A stretch of DNA of 64,000 bases from Petrosia ficiformis (GCA_947044365.1 OX345636.1:18702548-18766547); one strand, 5' to 3'; positions 21,716 through 31,620 are shown, counted from the stretch's first letter. Numbers and translations are program-made. Notes: generated from the sequence alone by a model not told the origin.

Positions 21716-22207
21716 TCAGTTTAGAAGTTTGGGACAAGAAATTTTGCCTTTCTTAGTCTTGGTGTGCCCTTCTTCACTGCAATGACTGCAAGTTCGTTTC
21801 CCTTTTTGACTTTTACCTGTATCAGATGTAGTTTGGGTGCCTGGCATTGGCTCAGATGGATGGGGGCAGGTCAGATCTGCACTTTCTGATGACATACATA
21901 ATGGTCATATTTCTTCATAGAGATACCACCTTCGTTTAATGTCCATTCCTGCTGGATGAATTTCTTCAGGAAGATGCGTTGAGTTCAAGATAGTACCAGT
22001 ATTGACGATCTTCACCCTTTCTTCAGTACTGTTAGAAAATTCCTTTAGAAAAACGAACCCTGGGTGTTGCGAGTCAAAACAAAAGCGATGATAGGATGTA
22101 ATTTGGGGTATGTGCTGAAACTTATCAGCAAGGAATGATTTCCAATCCCTCCAAATATCCAATCCCTCCAAATATCCAGTCTCACCAATGTTTTCTTTGT
22201 CAGCCAT
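21716..22207 (-). pseudogene. Transposon protein with YDW-type domain and C-terminal zinc knuckle (copy 1, deleted)
   Basis: From the ATG at 22207 it begins MADKENIGE, then jumps to RDWKSFLADKFQHIPQITSY, GFVFLKEFSNSTEE and LPEEIHPAGMDIKRRWYLYE. After a shift it ends in a zinc knuckle (CSHCSEEGHTKTKKGKISC). The C-terminal part is the same family as the protein at 63346-63990. The family occurs in many copies in sponges and cnidarians. The N-terminus is that of the recombinase gene at 23744, so an internal deletion probably fused two genes or two copies. Function is unknown; a transposase role is inferred from its company. Confidence 0.65.
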
Positions 22208-22395
22208 TATGTTTTGTTCAAAAAAACAGCAAGTTGGAAAATATTTTAAGACAGCAACAATCTTCTCTACAGATCAGTTGCACATGAATTTCATGCATGC
22301 GCAAAATTTATAACAAAACAATTAAGGCATGGTTCAGTCATGTATTATCGGATTTATTCGTACTTGTTTCCGGTCTTGGTACTTGAAATAGAGCA
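22181..22395. repeat. 215 bp inverted repeat, left arm
   Basis: Nearly identical, in reverse, to 23556-23770. It includes the putative promoter and start codon (MADKENIGE) of both the zinc-knuckle protein and the recombinase, plus GGATTTATTCGTACTTG. Confidence 0.9.
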
Positions 22396-22577
22396 TTATT
22401 CATGGTATTAGGCTGGAACTCACAACAGGGCAATTCTGTCATCTCCTCTTCCTCGCTCTCGCTATTACTAGTTGCTTGTTCAGTATCAGGCATCACAAAA
22501 GTGTCCTGGTTGATTGAGTATTCAGCCTCGAAAGCATGGAATTCATCCTCTACTGCTTCACTGAAAGTTGACTCCAT
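22338..22577 (-). CDS. Small acidic ORF, unknown
   Basis: The stretch MESTFSEAVEDEFHAFEAEY to SNSESEEEEMTEL is strongly acidic. It overlaps the left inverted-repeat arm. It may be the N-terminus of another gene of the inserted element. No domain recognised. Confidence 0.3.
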   Translation of the reverse strand: MESTFSEAVEDEFHAFEAEYSINQDTFVMPDTEQATSNSESEEEEMTELPCCEFQPNTMNNALFQVPRPETSTNKSDNT

Positions 22578-22679
22578 CTTTTGGGTAACACGTGGTCTTT
22601 ATTTTAAATGAATTTTAAAATTTTTTATTCTATTTCTATTTAAGCGAAATCTAATTCAATTTTTTCAAAATATATAAAA

Positions 22680-22984
22680 ATGAGGATAGTATCCTTTTGG
22701 CTTGACCAGTCACATATCAACTTTTGTGATGTGGAATATGTTTGGTCACATCTAAAATTTGCAATCTCTAGTGCCCGTGACTTATTTGTTCCAAAGTTTG
22801 AAGCTAGTTCACTTCACCCAAATGAGTTTAATTCTGATATTAGACACCAACTGAATCACATCAAGAAGAGTACTACTCTTCATACACTCTCTAAATTATC
22901 AATAATGGAAGAAAATTTACATCAATTGATTTTGTCATCGAAAGACAAATTTGTTCAAAATCTTTGTAGTACTTTTAAAGGGTA
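22680..22984 (+). pseudogene. LINE ORF2, linker between endonuclease and reverse transcriptase
   Basis: The frame reads INFCDVEYVWSHLKFAISSA, RDLFVPKFEASSLHPNEF, then LSIMEENLHQLILSSKDKFV. This matches the helical linker of CR1/jockey-type LINEs by motif order. It ends exactly where a MITE begins (22979). Confidence 0.7.
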
Positions 22985-23445
22985 ACTGACATGCAAAATA
23001 ATTTATTGAGATTATTGCATGAATGCATAGTAATACATGAAAAATACATACTACAGGAAGGAACTAGCTATTAAACTTAAAAAACGCAAGTTATCCAACT
23101 TCAAACATTGCTGTTTTAGTTGATCCACCATCTTTGATTTTAACATTTCCTGTTTCCTGCAATTTCATTTATTGGAGGCGTGGTTTTACGTGACGTCATA
23201 AGAGGACAACTAAAACGTGTGGTAATGGTGAATAATTGTGTTGCATTTGGTTGTAGCAATAGTTCAAAAGACGGAAACAGGAAATGTTTAAATCAAAGAT
23301 GGTGGATCAATGTTTAAAGTTGGATAACTCGCGTTTTTGAAATTTAATAGCTAATTCCTTCATGTAGTATGTATTTTTCGTGTATTACTATGCATTCATG
23401 CAATAATCTCAATAAATTATTTTGCATGTCAGTTAGAGTTACCCT
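22979..23445. mobile_element. Kolobok-like MITE carrying a THAP-domain start
   Basis: Long inverted ends start AGGGTAACTGACATGCAAAA and reappear inverted at 23367-23445. The flanks are TTAA on the left (22975-22978) and TTAT on the right, the Kolobok-type target. Inside, from 23224, MVNNCVAFGCSNSSKDGNRK is the opening of a THAP zinc finger, a domain found in Kolobok and P-type transposases, after which the frame closes. Confidence 0.7.
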
Positions 23446-23555
23446 TTATGTAATAGTTAAAGCATGGTTCAGAGAGTGTATTATTGGATTTATTCGTACG
23501 TGTTTCCAGTTGAGGTACTTCAAATAGAGCATGAGGCCGAAGGCCAAAGGCCGAG

Positions 23556-23770
23556 TGCTCTATTTCAAGTACCAAGACCGGAAACAAGTACGAATAAATC
23601 CGATAATACATGACTGAACCATGCCTTAATTGTTTTGTTATAAATTTTGCGCATGCATGAAATTCATGTGCAACTGATCTGTAGAGAAGATTGTTGCTGT
23701 CTTAAAATATTTTCCAACTTGCTGTTTTTTTGAACAAAACATAATGGCTGACAAAGAAAACATTGGTGAG
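23556..23770. repeat. 215 bp inverted repeat, right arm, with palindromic head
   Basis: Inverted partner of 22181-22395. Its left edge also forms a hairpin with 23470-23540 around GAGGCCGAAGGCCAAAGGCC. Confidence 0.85.
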
Positions 23771-24470
23771 TGTCCTCCTCCTTAGAAGAAGCATAGACTT
23801 TCTCTTTCTTTGAAACATAAGACACTTGTTCCTCAACAAGAAACCAGATTCGCTGAACCTGTTAGTGAATATAAAGTCAAGTTAGCTTCAAAAGGTGTTG
23901 TTCCAGACAATACAAAGCGAAATAACGAATGGGCGGCAAGAAAGTTTGCAGATTGATCAAGAGCCAGATCGGAGGAAGTTAAGGATGATCCAGTCTCACA
24001 GGATTTACTGAATTGTAAAGATCCGGAGTTGTTATGTAAGTGGCTATGTATATACGTATGTCATGGAAACTCAACAAGAGTCAGGAAAGCCTTATCCACC
24101 TACGTCAATATATGGACTTCTGTGTGGAATTTTGAAAAATGCTGAGCAAGCAGGTAGTACTAATAAGTACACTAAAAACTCCCTTAGAGCAACTGCTACA
24201 AGCAGAATGTTTGTCAAGAATGTACCGGTAAAAATAATCGCTGAAAAAATGGGTCACAGGAGCCTGCCTGGTTTACGTGCATATGAACACACAACTCTTG
24301 ATCAAGAGCAAAGAGCTTGGGCTCTGTTAATGCTACTTTTTGTTTACCTGATGAAAATAATCCTACTGAAAGCAAGCCTAAACTTGACCTATGTAACTAA
24401 AAGAAATCATCCGATTTTGCAATGTTTACTGGTCAAATGGAAAACTGTGTTTTCAACTTCTATTAATTGA
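23744..24470 (+). pseudogene. DUF3504/Crypton-like tyrosine recombinase, internally deleted
   Basis: The enzyme family cuts and rejoins DNA through a tyrosine. From the ATG at 23744 the N-terminal domain reads TRFAEPVSEYKVKLASKG, VVPDNTKRNNEWAARKFAD, with two stops. At 24063 the frame restarts as QQESGKPYPPTSIYGLLCGI and carries the catalytic end: NSLRATATSRMF (Arg), AEKMGHRSLPGLRAYEHT (His and the Tyr). The first part of the catalytic domain, with the other Arg, is missing. A second copy of the N-terminal part is at 61740-62784. Confidence 0.78.
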
Positions 24471-24649
24471 ATTTTATAATAATTATGTTAGTTTGATCAT
24501 GTTACAGAATATCCTATATCCTTATGATTCTATAATCTATGTTATTCCTGGGAAATACAATGTGTGAAATTTTAATGAAAGTGCTCTATTTCTCATAGAG
24601 CATTGTACTGCAGTTTCCCATAGAGTTTATACATAATGAACCAGTGCTT

Positions 24650-24720
24650 TATATGTGATAGAGCACTGTCTGGAGCTTGTGGTTTCACAGTCTGGCCTCT
24701 ATGACTATTATCACAAAGGC
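24650..24720 (+). repeat. 3' terminal block of the recombinase element (copy 1)
   Basis: CTGGAGCTTGTGGTTTCACA followed by GTCTGGCCTCT recurs inverted at about 61455-61510, downstream of the second recombinase copy. This marks the common 3' region of the element. Confidence 0.75.
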
Positions 24721-24842
24721 GGTGCCTTTGATGTTTTCATCAAATATATAACAAAATCATTTAAATAATTTCAACGAGGTTTAGTTGAGCATTGACATGA
24801 TAGTTGATTTTATTATTATTATTAAAAAGATAATAACAATTA

Positions 24843-24870
24843 GACGTTTCGGCTCGAAAGCCTTCGTCAG
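24843..24870 (-). ncRNA. Hammerhead-ribozyme-like motif, left arm
   Basis: Read on the minus strand: CTGACGA, then a stem GGCT-TTCG-AGCC, then GAAACGTC. These are the conserved CUGANGA and GAAA boxes around a short stem II. Such minimal motifs are a known mark of Penelope-like elements. Self-cleavage is not shown. Confidence 0.7.
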
Positions 24871-25161
24871 TAATGAAAAAAAGAAAGAAATACACAGGTT
24901 TATATAGAAACTCAAACATACATGAAAGGTGTCAAGAAACAAAAAAGGGTTGTAAACAACCTTCTAAACTGTTCCAACAATAAAAACAGACATGCATGAG
25001 AGGTATCTAAATCGTTCCAACATGTATTATGTGGTGTCAAAACTGTTCTAAAATAGAAACAGACATACATGATAGGTATCTAAAAGTTCCGAAAGGAATA
25101 TTTACATACATAGACAGTCCCAGAAGAGACAAACGGTACCAGATGAGAGCAAACAGTACTA

Positions 25162-25581
25162 TCAAGGTATGACAGTCGTTTGAGCTTGGTGGGTGTGGTC
25201 ACTCGGAAAAGAGGAGTGGTTTGACAAAATGGCTGCCCAAGTAGGATTGATGTAGATGCCAGGATCTGTGTTGAGACAATTAGGAGTGGTTCTGATGAGG
25301 ATGGATTCTCTTAACTTCCTCCGTTGAACAGAGATGGCGTTTCTTGGGTCTCCTATTTTAATAGCTCTTTTATGTTCCAGTAATCTGGTCTTCAGAGAGC
25401 GTCCTGTTTCTCCAATATAAGTTCTTCTGCACTCACAAGGGATGCTATAGACAACTCCAACCTTCTCCATGGGAGGAGTGGGGATCTTAAGATGTGATAG
25501 AGATGTACGTAATGTTATTTTATTGTTGGAACAGTTTAGAAGGTTGTTTACAACCCTTTTTTGTTTCTTGACACCTTTCAT
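25162..25581 (-). pseudogene. Penelope-like GIY-YIG endonuclease fragment
   Basis: The frame reads VVNNLLNCSNNKITLRTSLS, then GVVYSIPCECRRTYIGETGR and SLKTRLLEHKRAIKIGD. VVYSIPC and TYIGETGR are the two GIY-YIG blocks, with the Arg and His that follow. A gap then follows and the end reads NTDPGIYINPTWAAIL. GIY-YIG is the target-cutting domain at the C-terminus of Penelope proteins. The reverse transcriptase part is absent here. Confidence 0.85.
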
Positions 25582-25632
25582 GTATGTTTGAGTTTCTATA
25601 TAAACCTGTGTATTTCTTTCTTTTTTTCATTA

Positions 25633-25660
25633 CTGACGAAGGCTTTCGAGCCGAAACGTC
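25633..25660 (+). ncRNA. Hammerhead-ribozyme-like motif, right arm
   Basis: CTGACGA, stem GGCT-TTCG-AGCC, GAAACGTC on the plus strand; the mirror partner of 24843-24870. Confidence 0.7.
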
Positions 25661-25739
25661 TAATTGTTATTATCTTTTTAATAATAATAATAAAATCAAC
25701 TATCATGTCAATGCTCAACTAAACCTCGTTGAAATTACT

Positions 25740-26840
25740 ACAACATGATAAACAAACTCTTAGTCATTTAAATAAACTCTCTAAACTCTCTAAATCAAAC
25801 AGTACATGTAAATTTATTATCCATAATTCTAATCTAGTAAGTGATCCTGCTGAAAAGGCTTTAGTTTTTAATCAGTTCTTTAACTCAACTTATCGATAAA
25901 ATTGTTCAGATATTTACCGAGCTCTAATAAAACTTGATCCAAATAAAGCAATGGGTTGTGATAACATCAGCCCTCACCTTTTAAAAATTTGTGCTCCTTC
26001 TATATCCTCTCCCGTCGCTATTTTTTTCTCTTCCCTGTGATTGGAAAGGTCACAAAATATGTCCTATACCAAAAAAGGAGACAGATCTGATGTAAGAAAT
26101 TACAGACCTATTTCTGTTTTATGCTGCAAAAGTTTTAGCATCTATTATATATGATCAAGTAATTCCTTTTCTTCGTCCTTGGATTTCTAAACATCAATAT
26201 GACATTAGTAATTGCTTCACGCAATTACTAATGTCCTTTTCAGAAATCCATCATTCTATTGAAGAGCATTTGAACTATTGTATAAGTTCTGGGTCATTGT
26301 ATTACAGGTCCACTGTGGTACTGGTTTCGAGCCTATTTGGCTGATCGTAGTCATTATGTTTATGTAGATGGAAGTTCCTCAGATTGTCTTCCAGTTAATT
26401 CTGGTGTACCACAAGCTAGTATATTGGGTCCACTCTTATTGTTGGTTTACATTAACGATCTACCAAGCGCCATCACTTCATCATCTACTTACTTATTTGC
26501 AGATGACACGAAATACAAAGTTTATCTTACATGATAAGTCCATGGATTATAAATCAAGATTGATCAGCTTACAAATATTACTTTTTGGTTTGAGTTACAA
26601 GACATTTTGTTTCTAGTCAAATGTTAACCCCATCTTGACATTTTTGATTTTATTTCCTTCGTCCAGTCTAATACTCGTTCTTCAACTTCTAATAAATTGA
26701 GATACAAGTATTGTCGTACATCAGTTGCCCAGCATTTTTATTTTAATCGAGTCGCTCACCAACCATCAACTTACATCTCTCACTGGATACCATTAAACGT
26801 GATCCAATATACATTTCAAGAATCACTTAATAAATAATTT
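25740..26840 (+). pseudogene. LINE ORF2 reverse transcriptase, degenerate
   Basis: Blocks in order: IYRALIKLDPNKAMGCDNIS; CPIPKKGDRSDVRNYRPISV; WFRAYLADRSHYVYVDGSSS; VNSGVPQASILGPLLLLVYI NDL (split here); YLFADDTKYKV, where FADD is the catalytic motif. A C-terminal block follows, VQSNTRSSTSNKLRYKYCRT and HFYFNRVAHQPSTYISHWIP, ending at about 26838. Stops and shifts occur near 25890, 26035, 26140 and 26530. Together with 17585-22984 it makes one CR1/jockey-like LINE. Confidence 0.82.
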
Positions 26841-26844
26841 TGAT

Positions 26845-27220
26845 ATTACGTATTTTTGCTCATTTCATAATGCTTCTTCATGCTACAAATGTCATTGCTA
26901 TATCAGAGAGTACGGTAAAACTGGCAAAATCTTCATATTATTCACTATTATTATTATTCTTCATTTTCAGTTAAATAGATTTCTACGTTTCTGGAGCTAT
27001 TAAAGTAGTTGTAGCACAAACACAAATTTATTTTAAGTTAAATTCAGGGGAACAAACTTCATACTGTTCTGTTTCTTGACGTAGACAACAAATACTTTCA
27101 GCCACTACAGCAACCTACTTATGATAGGACACCATTTGTAGTAAACCACACACATTAAAACACCCATTAATTTTAAGAGAATCACGGATGTTATTATGGA
27201 GATGTTCTACAATAAAGTAT
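26845..27220. other. Spacer without recognised gene
   Basis: AT-rich. It contains ATCAGAGAGTACGGTAAAAC and GGCAAAATCTTCAT, short blocks repeated near 34455-34700. No coding sequence seen. Confidence 0.4.
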
Positions 27221-27640
27221 TATACATATCATCACTTCCACAAATAGCAAAATTTGTAAACCCAGATGATACTGAACTGTTCATGTACAAATCATTAGTA
27301 TAACTGGTTGATCACTCTCAGATAAGAAATTTCATCACAATTATGCCACTGATTCATTGTATACGAGAATAGTAAAAAAACATTTTAAGAAATGAAAGAG
27401 TACACAGGGATATATATTATTATACCAAGTCATTTAAATATAGAATCGAAACAAGAATAATATAGAAACATGTTCAAAAATGAAAGAGGATGTAGGAATT
27501 GTAATAACAAGTAATTACAATATTGCAGTAAAGTTTGAGTACCGTCTCCTTCTGGACACCATTCCTGCAGAAAATATCAATACTGTAAATGAAACAGAAT
27601 AGTCATGACGTATTTGATCAAAACTTTACCTGAATTACTT
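27221..27640. repeat. Inverted copy of the repeat complex at 49985-51090
   Basis: Matches in reverse the block at 50925-51090 (CATCACTTCCACAAATAGCA; GTTGATCACTCTCAGATAAG) and the block at 49985-50170. It includes the pogo coding tail LDTIPAENINTVNETE at about 27555-27602 on the plus strand. Confidence 0.8.
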
Positions 27641-27654
27641 AAAAATAGAATCGA

Positions 27655-27893
27655 AACAAGAATAATAAAAAAACATTTTTAAAAATGAAAGAGTATGTAA
27701 GGATATATATCAAAACCGAATAAGCAGGAACAAGATGGCTTTGGCAACAAAATGAAATACCACTTCCACACCACACAACAATCCTACATAAGTATACACA
27801 ACTAGAGTGAAGGCAAAACACAAAGAAGTGATACTTATGTACGGTTGGTATTTTCCAAAGCCATCTGTGCTTTTTCGGTTTTGATCATACTCT
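27655..27893. repeat. Pogo hairpin, second copy, left portion (split by Gypsy)
   Basis: It follows the transposase tail at 27602. Motifs: CAAGAATAATAAAAAAACAT, GGCAACAAAATGAAATACCA and, returning, TTTTTCGGTTTTGATCATAC. The rest of the right arm (CATTTTAAAAAATGTTTTAT) lies at 29501-29530, beyond the Gypsy element. Confidence 0.85.
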
Positions 27894-28095
27894 TGTTATA
27901 TTTTGAGTTTCATAAAATACGAAATTACAACAAAATCAATAATCAAAAGACAAGTATAAAAGTGAGTTCTTATATAGTGAAACAGCCCTTAACTTTACAG
28001 GTACAATAGAACATTAATTAAACACAGGTTACATAAATCACAACTCAGTAACAATACACAATACATGATTACAATTAAAGAGTCAATTCATTACA
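27894..28095 (-). repeat. Gypsy LTR (3' LTR of the minus-strand element)
   Basis: 202 bp, TG...CA ends, nearly identical to 29285-29495. The inner flank, read on the minus strand, is a purine-rich AGGAGGGAGAAAT polypurine tract. Confidence 0.9.
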
Positions 28096-28299
28096 ATTTC
28101 TCCCTCCTAAAACTTTGGGACAAAACCATCAGGAGGCTTACGAATTCTCTTGGGATAATGTTGGGTAGTTAGTTCTGTTGAAGATGACTGACCACATGGT
28201 GGATCGACTGATGATGGAATCGGATGGTTCGAGAGACGGCTAATTAACTGAGGACTGAGGATCAATTACACTATTTGGAGTTATATGACTGTTTAATAT

Positions 28300-28530
28300 C
28301 ATTTCGGCTTAGGAGTACTGGTAAGGTTACAGGCGTTATCAGTGACAATTATGGAAGGTAGACCGAATGGAGCAAATATACTACATAGAGTTGTAATGAT
28401 TGCAGCAGATGTTGTAGATTTCATGATACGGACTTCAAGCCGTTTAGAATAGGCATCGATAATTATCAGGAACTTGTGACCTAGAAATGGTCCAGCAAAG
28501 TCTAGATGAATCTGTCGAAGGTATTTCATT
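28300..28530 (-). pseudogene. Gypsy integrase core fragment
   Basis: The frame reads YLRQIHLDFAGPFLGHKFLI, IIDAYSKRLEVRIMKSTTS and FGLPSIIVTDNACN. The Asp in HLDFAGP and the Asp in VTDNA are the first two catalytic residues of a Gypsy integrase. The third (Glu) and the C-terminus are deleted. Confidence 0.85.
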
Positions 28531-28619
28531 TTGTTATGTCGGTCAATTGGTCTGGAATAGGCAATCGGCTTAGGGCATCAGCATTTGCATGTGATTTAGA
28601 GGATTTGTACGTTAGGGTA

Positions 28620-28870
28620 TAATCATAAATGGACATTGTCGGTAACGATATGAAAACGACGACCATAAATGTAGGAATGGAATTTCTTGATACCGTAAAC
28701 ACAAGCCAGTTGTCGCCTTCTCAATCTGACTGTATTTACGTTCAGCTGTTGATAGAGTTCAGGTACTGAATGCAATAGGACGTTTGGATCCATCAGGAAA
28801 TTTATGAGACAAGACTGCACCCAAACCATAGGATGAAGCATCACATGACAATACTAAATCTTTTTATGGA
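28620..28870 (-). pseudogene. Gypsy RNase H fragment
   Basis: In mixed frames: [28 protein letters not shown] and FHSYIYGRRFHIVTDN. This is the tether/RNase H part of a Gypsy polyprotein, just ahead of the integrase, as expected. The reverse transcriptase is absent. Confidence 0.75.
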
Positions 28871-29054
28871 TCAAAATGAACGAGTACACAATCAGAGGTT
28901 AACAATAATTTTGCTTTCTTGAAAACAGCATCTCTCTCAGGCATCATCTTTAGCAAGATGTTTTAGTTCTGCAACAAAAGCAGAAACTGATTCATCCGGC
29001 TGACGAAATCTGCTGTAGAAACGATAACGTTGCATTGTTACAAGAGGCTTTGGG

Positions 29055-29258
29055 TTATAGTAGGTTGACATGTGTTGCATACTCTTCTTCTGCAGATTTC
29101 CTCGGGGCACATAAATTCGCTAAGGTCCGATAGTAGCAAGAAATATGGATATTATCCTCAATGCCATTGGCTGCTAAAAACTGCTCGAATCGTTCAGCAT
29201 ACTGAGACCAGTTCTCCTTGGATTCAAAGAACTCTCCAATGGTACTGAATAGAGCCAT
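29055..29258 (-). pseudogene. Gypsy gag N-terminus
   Basis: It starts at 29258 (MALFSTIGEFFESKENWSQY), 26 bp inside the 5' LTR, as expected for the first ORF. It continues AERFEQFLAANGIED. A later fragment keeps ANLCAPRKSAEE. The rest of gag and all of protease and reverse transcriptase are missing, leaving an element of about 1.6 kb. Confidence 0.82.
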
Positions 29259-29284
29259 TAAATGAACAAAATTCGATCCAGAAA

Positions 29285-29495
29285 TGTTATATTTTGAGTT
29301 TCATAAAATATGAAATTACAACAAAATCAATAATCAAAAGACGTATAAAAGTGAGTTCTTATATAGTGAAACAGCCCTTAACAGTAGACGACAGTCTTAA
29401 CATTTACAGGTACAATAGAACATTAATTAAACACAGGTTACATAAATCACAACTCAGTAACAGTAGACAATACATGATAGAGTCAATTCATTACA
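29285..29495 (-). repeat. Gypsy LTR (5' LTR of the minus-strand element)
   Basis: 211 bp; partner of 27894-28095 with two small indels. Together they bound an element flanked by the 5 bp ACTCT (27889-27893 and 29496-29500). Confidence 0.9.
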
Positions 29496-29530
29496 ACTCT
29501 CATTTTAAAAAATGTTTTATTATTATTTAT

Positions 29531-30585
29531 AATTTATATTGGTGGACCAATTTGTAATTATATAGTTATAAACTAAAAGTTTTATTAATTAAGTATTAAA
29601 CCCAATTGCACCAGATCTTGGTGTTTGTCTGTCATAATTTATTATCTTCTGTATCATTCACTTGTCTCTCTTGTTGTAAATTATTATTTTCCGAGCGAAT
29701 AATTAGAATGACTGAACAAATATGCATGTATTCAGTTCGGAATATATGAATGATTGATAACTGGAGAGACTGAATCAAGCACAGAAGTTTCATTAGAGAA
29801 CCAAAAAGTATCGTATTTGACCTACCAAAAATGGCAGAGACTGTCAGTTGGTAACTTGGCTAGATTTGAGTCTTGATAGGATGGTCATTAATTCCACTGT
29901 AATAGGTTTGGCTGATTATTGAGTCATGGTGTATATTCATGGTTCTTGTTCTCATTGGGGAGTGTCTGTAAGGACGAACATGATCCATCTTTATCAAATG
30001 TAGTCGATATTTACGTAAAGCTGGACTAACACAATCAATATGTACTCTACAGTAGATCAATATTGAGACTAAAAAGTAGTTGATATTTCTGTAAATCTGG
30101 ACTAACATGATCAATATTTACAAAAAAGTAGTCAATGTTAACCTAAATCTAGCCAGACTAACAGTGTACATTGTAAATTTTGGCTGCCAATGACGGCCAA
30201 CCAAAATGAAATTTGATTGGCCATTATTGGCTTGGACACTAGACAATATACAATATTATCTATTTTATTAGTTTTCCACTTTGATTAAAGATTCAGTTAT
30301 AGTTGTAGTAGCCCTGATACTATTTGCTAACAGAACAATGTACTTGTATGTAGTAATATTTATGCATCTTGTTTTAAATAGTCTTGTGTAGTTGCTGTAA
30401 ATATATATATTGCCATCTCTATTCAGTTGTATATGTAAGCTCTCCCCTCTTCTATACTGGTGATTATTTTCATACTTCTCAAATGATTTATGAAGTACAA
30501 AGTGTATAGTCAAATATAACATTTTTTGCGACAAGGATGACTTTGAAATTTGGCCAACTAGGAAAATTTGACCCTTTCTTTATAA
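29531..30585. other. Intergenic stretch without a supported gene
   Basis: AT-rich. It has short repeated phrases (CTAAATCTAGCCAGACTAAC; AGTAGTCAATGTTAAC; TGATCAATATT). No coding sequence could be assigned. Confidence 0.4.
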
Positions 30586-30589
30586 CTTG

Positions 30590-30830
30590 TTTTAGGGAAC
30601 TGTCTGATGTTTTGGAGAGACTCTTTCTGACATGCTCAGAGATCGTCTTATATGCGGAATTAGTGACCCTAGCAATGGAGGCTGCTGAGAAGGACAGGAC
30701 GTTCACGATGTTCCAACTACCACTCACCTCAAAACACTCTTATATAAAGTAACAACTCATAAAACGTTTACTATTAACTCCAAATGCTACCCTTGTGGTG
30801 GTTCCAACCTTCATAAGCCCAAAGTCTTAA
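30590..30830 (+). pseudogene. Gypsy gag remnant A
   Basis: Frames read MLRDRLICGISDP and, after a gap, LAMEAAEKDRTF, then KCYPCGGSNLHKPK, a decayed zinc knuckle. These are the end of a Gypsy capsid and its knuckle, with an internal deletion. Confidence 0.6.
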
Positions 30831-30839
30831 TAATAATAT

Positions 30840-31235
30840 ATAAAAGATACTACATACTACATTTGGCGACGAGATTTTGAGGAGTTAGTTAGTCGACCCG
30901 ATCGTGGAAACATGGGAAGAGTACGCCAAGTGTCTCCAACATTATTTGCAAGCTAACAGGATAACAGAAGCAGACAGAAAGAAGTCTATTCAAGCTACAA
31001 ACTCTTGAAGAGTTTACTCCAGTTACCCTTAATGTTAGTTAAGTCGTTCAAGATTGTAGACACCTTGCAGAAACACAATATCCAGCACTACAAATTTCAC
31101 TCAAGAATAAACAAGCCAGAGGAACCAATTGCCATGTATGTAACAGAACTACGTTCGTTGACAGAACACTGTAATTTCGACTCAACATTGAATACGATGC
31201 TTAGAGACTGTCTTGTTTGATGATAGTATGCAGAA
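30840..31235 (+). pseudogene. Gypsy gag remnant B
   Basis: It begins with ATTTGGCGACGAGATTTTGA, which resembles a primer-binding leader. The frame is ETWEEYAKCLQHYLQANRIT, then ILQAT..LLQLPLMLVKSF and IQHYKFHSRINKPEEPIAMY, VTELRSLTEHCNFDSTLNTM LRD (split here). This is a capsid of the Gypsy type with frameshifts. It is separate from remnant A and from the element at 27894. Confidence 0.75.
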
Positions 31236-31617
31236 GCAACTTCTATTAGCATCTTGTCACTGGAGTTCTCATAGTCGCTTTACGGCTACAGGTAGCCAAC
31301 AACAACTAACAGAAGGGAGCTGATGCAGTCACCTTATATATATATTAGACCCAACCTGGCCAATCTCTCTAAAATAACGAGGATCTAAGAGATTTACCCT
31401 TTACTTCATCACCATGTTATCTAAATTTTACATAAATGAAACCAGTACCACAGGGATGGCCCTTCTAAATGACATGTAATAACCTTGAACAATATTCATA
31501 TTTTTTTATGGGTTTCACGCATGGCTGCAGCTGCCTCTTCAATAAGAATATTCAAAGTGAAGCTCAAAGTGAGTACATTATTAAATGTAAACATGGTATT
31601 TTAAACTGTTTTAAATG

Positions 31618-31620
<3 letters not shown>

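Larger units (their letters stand above)
24768..25735. mobile_element. Penelope-like element flanked by ~215 bp inverted repeats
   Basis: The arms 24768-24984 and 25516-25735 are nearly identical in reverse, starting ATTTCAACGAGGTTTAGTTG. Each arm has a hammerhead-ribozyme-like motif. The middle holds a GIY-YIG endonuclease fragment. It interrupts the LINE reverse transcriptase region. Confidence 0.82.
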
